A stretch of 64,000 nucleotides of DNA from positions 62,001-126,000 of the forward strand of contig CAWEPI010000013.1 of the NCBI GenBank assembly GCA_963810945.1, written 5' to 3'. Every line of letters starts with the position of its first letter. Within the stretch, counting starts at the first letter, position 1. Both the position numbers and the translations under genes were made by a program. This DNA is from JAOUEA01 sp963810945 (GTDB lineage Bacteria; Actinomycetota; UBA4738; HRBIN12). The notes under the pieces were generated by a model. It saw only the letters and a program-made list of their open reading frames with translations, made no database searches and was not told the DNA's origin. Shown in pieces: positions 63,293-64,000 of the stretch.

Positions 63293-63811
63293 TTGACGTA
63301 CGTCGGCGTCGCACGTCGCGCGGTCGCGCAGATCATCGACTGGATCTTCTCGCTGATCTGGTTCCTGCCGTTCGCGGTGGTCGAGCACCCGGTCGGCGGC
63401 GGGATCCGCCTGTCGTGGGACGGCTGGCGGGCCGTCACGCCCTACCTGATCACGCTCGTGTACTTCGTCGTCCTCGAGGGGCTCCTCGGCGCGACCGTGG
63501 GCAAGTTCCTCACCGGGATCCGCGTCGTGCGGGAGGACGGCACGAAGATGGGATGGGGCGGATCGGTCGTGCGCAACGTCCTGCGGATCGTCGACGCGAT
63601 CCCCTACGTCCTGCCCTACCTGCTGGGCGCCGTCGTGATCTGGACCGGCGGCGAACACAAGCAGCGCGTCGGCGACCGGGCGGCGCACACCGTGGTGATC
63701 CGGTCGAACGCCGTCCCGCAGCCGTCGGTGCCGGGCATGCCCGAGACCGCAGAGGTGGGATCGGAGTCGGGCGGGCCGCCGCCGCTGCCGCCCCCGCCGC
63801 CGGGCTCCTAG
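63293..63811 (+). CDS. RDD family membrane protein
   Basis: 172 residues. GVARRAVAQIIDWIFSLIWFL holds the R..D signature, LLGATVGKFLTGIRVVREDG and NVLRIVDAIPYVLPYLLGAVV the second half with RxxD, then RVGDRAAHTVVI. Three membrane helices and a Pro-rich C-terminal tail. RDD proteins are of uncertain function (some are Na+/H+ antiporters). TTG start with GGAGG 8 bases upstream. Divergent from the NAGPA gene. Confidence 0.87.
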   Translation: MTYVGVARRAVAQIIDWIFSLIWFLPFAVVEHPVGGGIRLSWDGWRAVTPYLITLVYFVVLEGLLGATVGKFLTGIRVVREDGTKMGWGGSVVRNVLRIVDAIPYVLPYLLGAVVIWTGGEHKQRVGDRAAHTVVIRSNAVPQPSVPGMPETAEVGSESGGPPPLPPPPPGS

Positions 63812-63820
63812 CGCGCCGGG

Positions 63821-64000
63821 CTCACCACTGCGTGTCGCTGGAGCCGAGCGCCTCGCGCGCGGTGCACACGGTCCCCACGCCGTAGCGGGGATCCTCGCGC
63901 CCGGCGTCGAGCCGCAGGTAGAAGCAGGCGCCCGGCCGGACCTCGACGGCGGCGGCCCACGTCACGCCGTCCGCGTACACGCTCACGCTGCCGAGCCCCG
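63821..64000 (-). CDS. C-terminal end of a pilin-like secreted protein (partial, runs off the right edge)
   Basis: The last 59 codons before a TGA are in the window: VSVYADGVTWAAAVEVRPGA, CFYLRLDAG, YGVGTVCTAREALGSSDTQW. The Cys-FY ... CTA ... terminal Trp pattern is that of actinobacterial type IV pilin-like proteins, and echoes the pilin-like protein near 44.7 kb. The N-terminal helix that would prove it lies outside. Convergent with the RDD gene. Confidence 0.5.

Noticed and set aside
1..64000. CRISPR arrays, rRNA genes or insertion sequences
   Set aside because: No regularly spaced repeats, rRNA-like stretches or transposase-like proteins were seen.

Overview
The window is GC-rich DNA (very high G+C by eye) from a bacterium that is almost certainly a member of the Actinomycetota, probably an uncultured or deep-branching lineage. 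The main evidence is gene order. From about 7.6 to 39 kb the conserved genes DUF501/ppx, divIC, eno, mazG, mfd, pth, rplY, prs, glmU, ispE, rsmA, an rpfB-like gene, tatD, metG, rsmI and a PMT mannosyltransferase follow, from memory, the order of the Mycobacterium tuberculosis stretch Rv1026 to Rv1002. No ribosomal RNA, CRISPR array, transposase or integrase was seen.

Layout. 1-5.1 kb: the 3' part of a large BTAD-pseudokinase-nSTAND1-WD40 regulator that leaves the window, facing a secreted cupin and a lipoprotein; all three are broken by many frameshifts. 5.2-9.6 kb: tRNA-Leu(UAA), a UDP-sugar dehydrogenase, a cyclophilin, a DUF501-exopolyphosphatase fusion and a GNAT. 9.6-19.5 kb: a leftward cluster, mfd to S1-domain protein, with mostly overlapping or near-abutting genes. 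19.6-24.7 kb: a Tat-exported serine hydrolase, then the leftward operon glmU-prs-rplY-pth. 24.7-30.7 kb: accessory genes (DHA2 MFS pump, proline iminopeptidase-like hydrolase, DinB-fold protein, propeller lipoprotein, cyclase remnant, RibD_C/DHFR-like protein) with short direct repeats around individual genes, ending at tRNA-Gln(UUG). 30.7-37.1 kb: the leftward operon rsmI-metG-tatD-rpfB-like-rsmA-ispE, with an SOS-type box before the rpfB-like gene and a parS-like palindrome between metG and tatD.

37.2-45.8 kb: DUF3052, PMT, a CocE-type hydrolase, CPBP protease, FAD oxidoreductase, pirin, a pilin-like protein, a stand-alone Lrp ligand-binding domain and an LEA-like repeat protein. 45.9-52.8 kb: a carbohydrate locus (GH4 glycosidase, MFS permease with an overlapping APH-type kinase, SIS isomerase, two overlapping PfkB kinases, GNAT). 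52.8-64 kb: macro domain, rhodanese, glcDE, secreted propeller, KAT-like aminotransferase, secreted phosphoesterase, tryptophan 2,3-dioxygenase, glcF, phosphodiester glycosidase, RDD membrane protein, and the end of another pilin-like protein at the right edge.

Sequence quality matters here. At least ten conserved genes carry what looks like one extra base, several of them in short G/C runs, so most of these are better read as assembly errors than as pseudogenes. The first 5 kb is much worse (roughly one frame change per 200-300 bases) and may be genuine decay or a poorly assembled stretch. All family names below come from reading translated motifs by eye; nothing was searched against a database.
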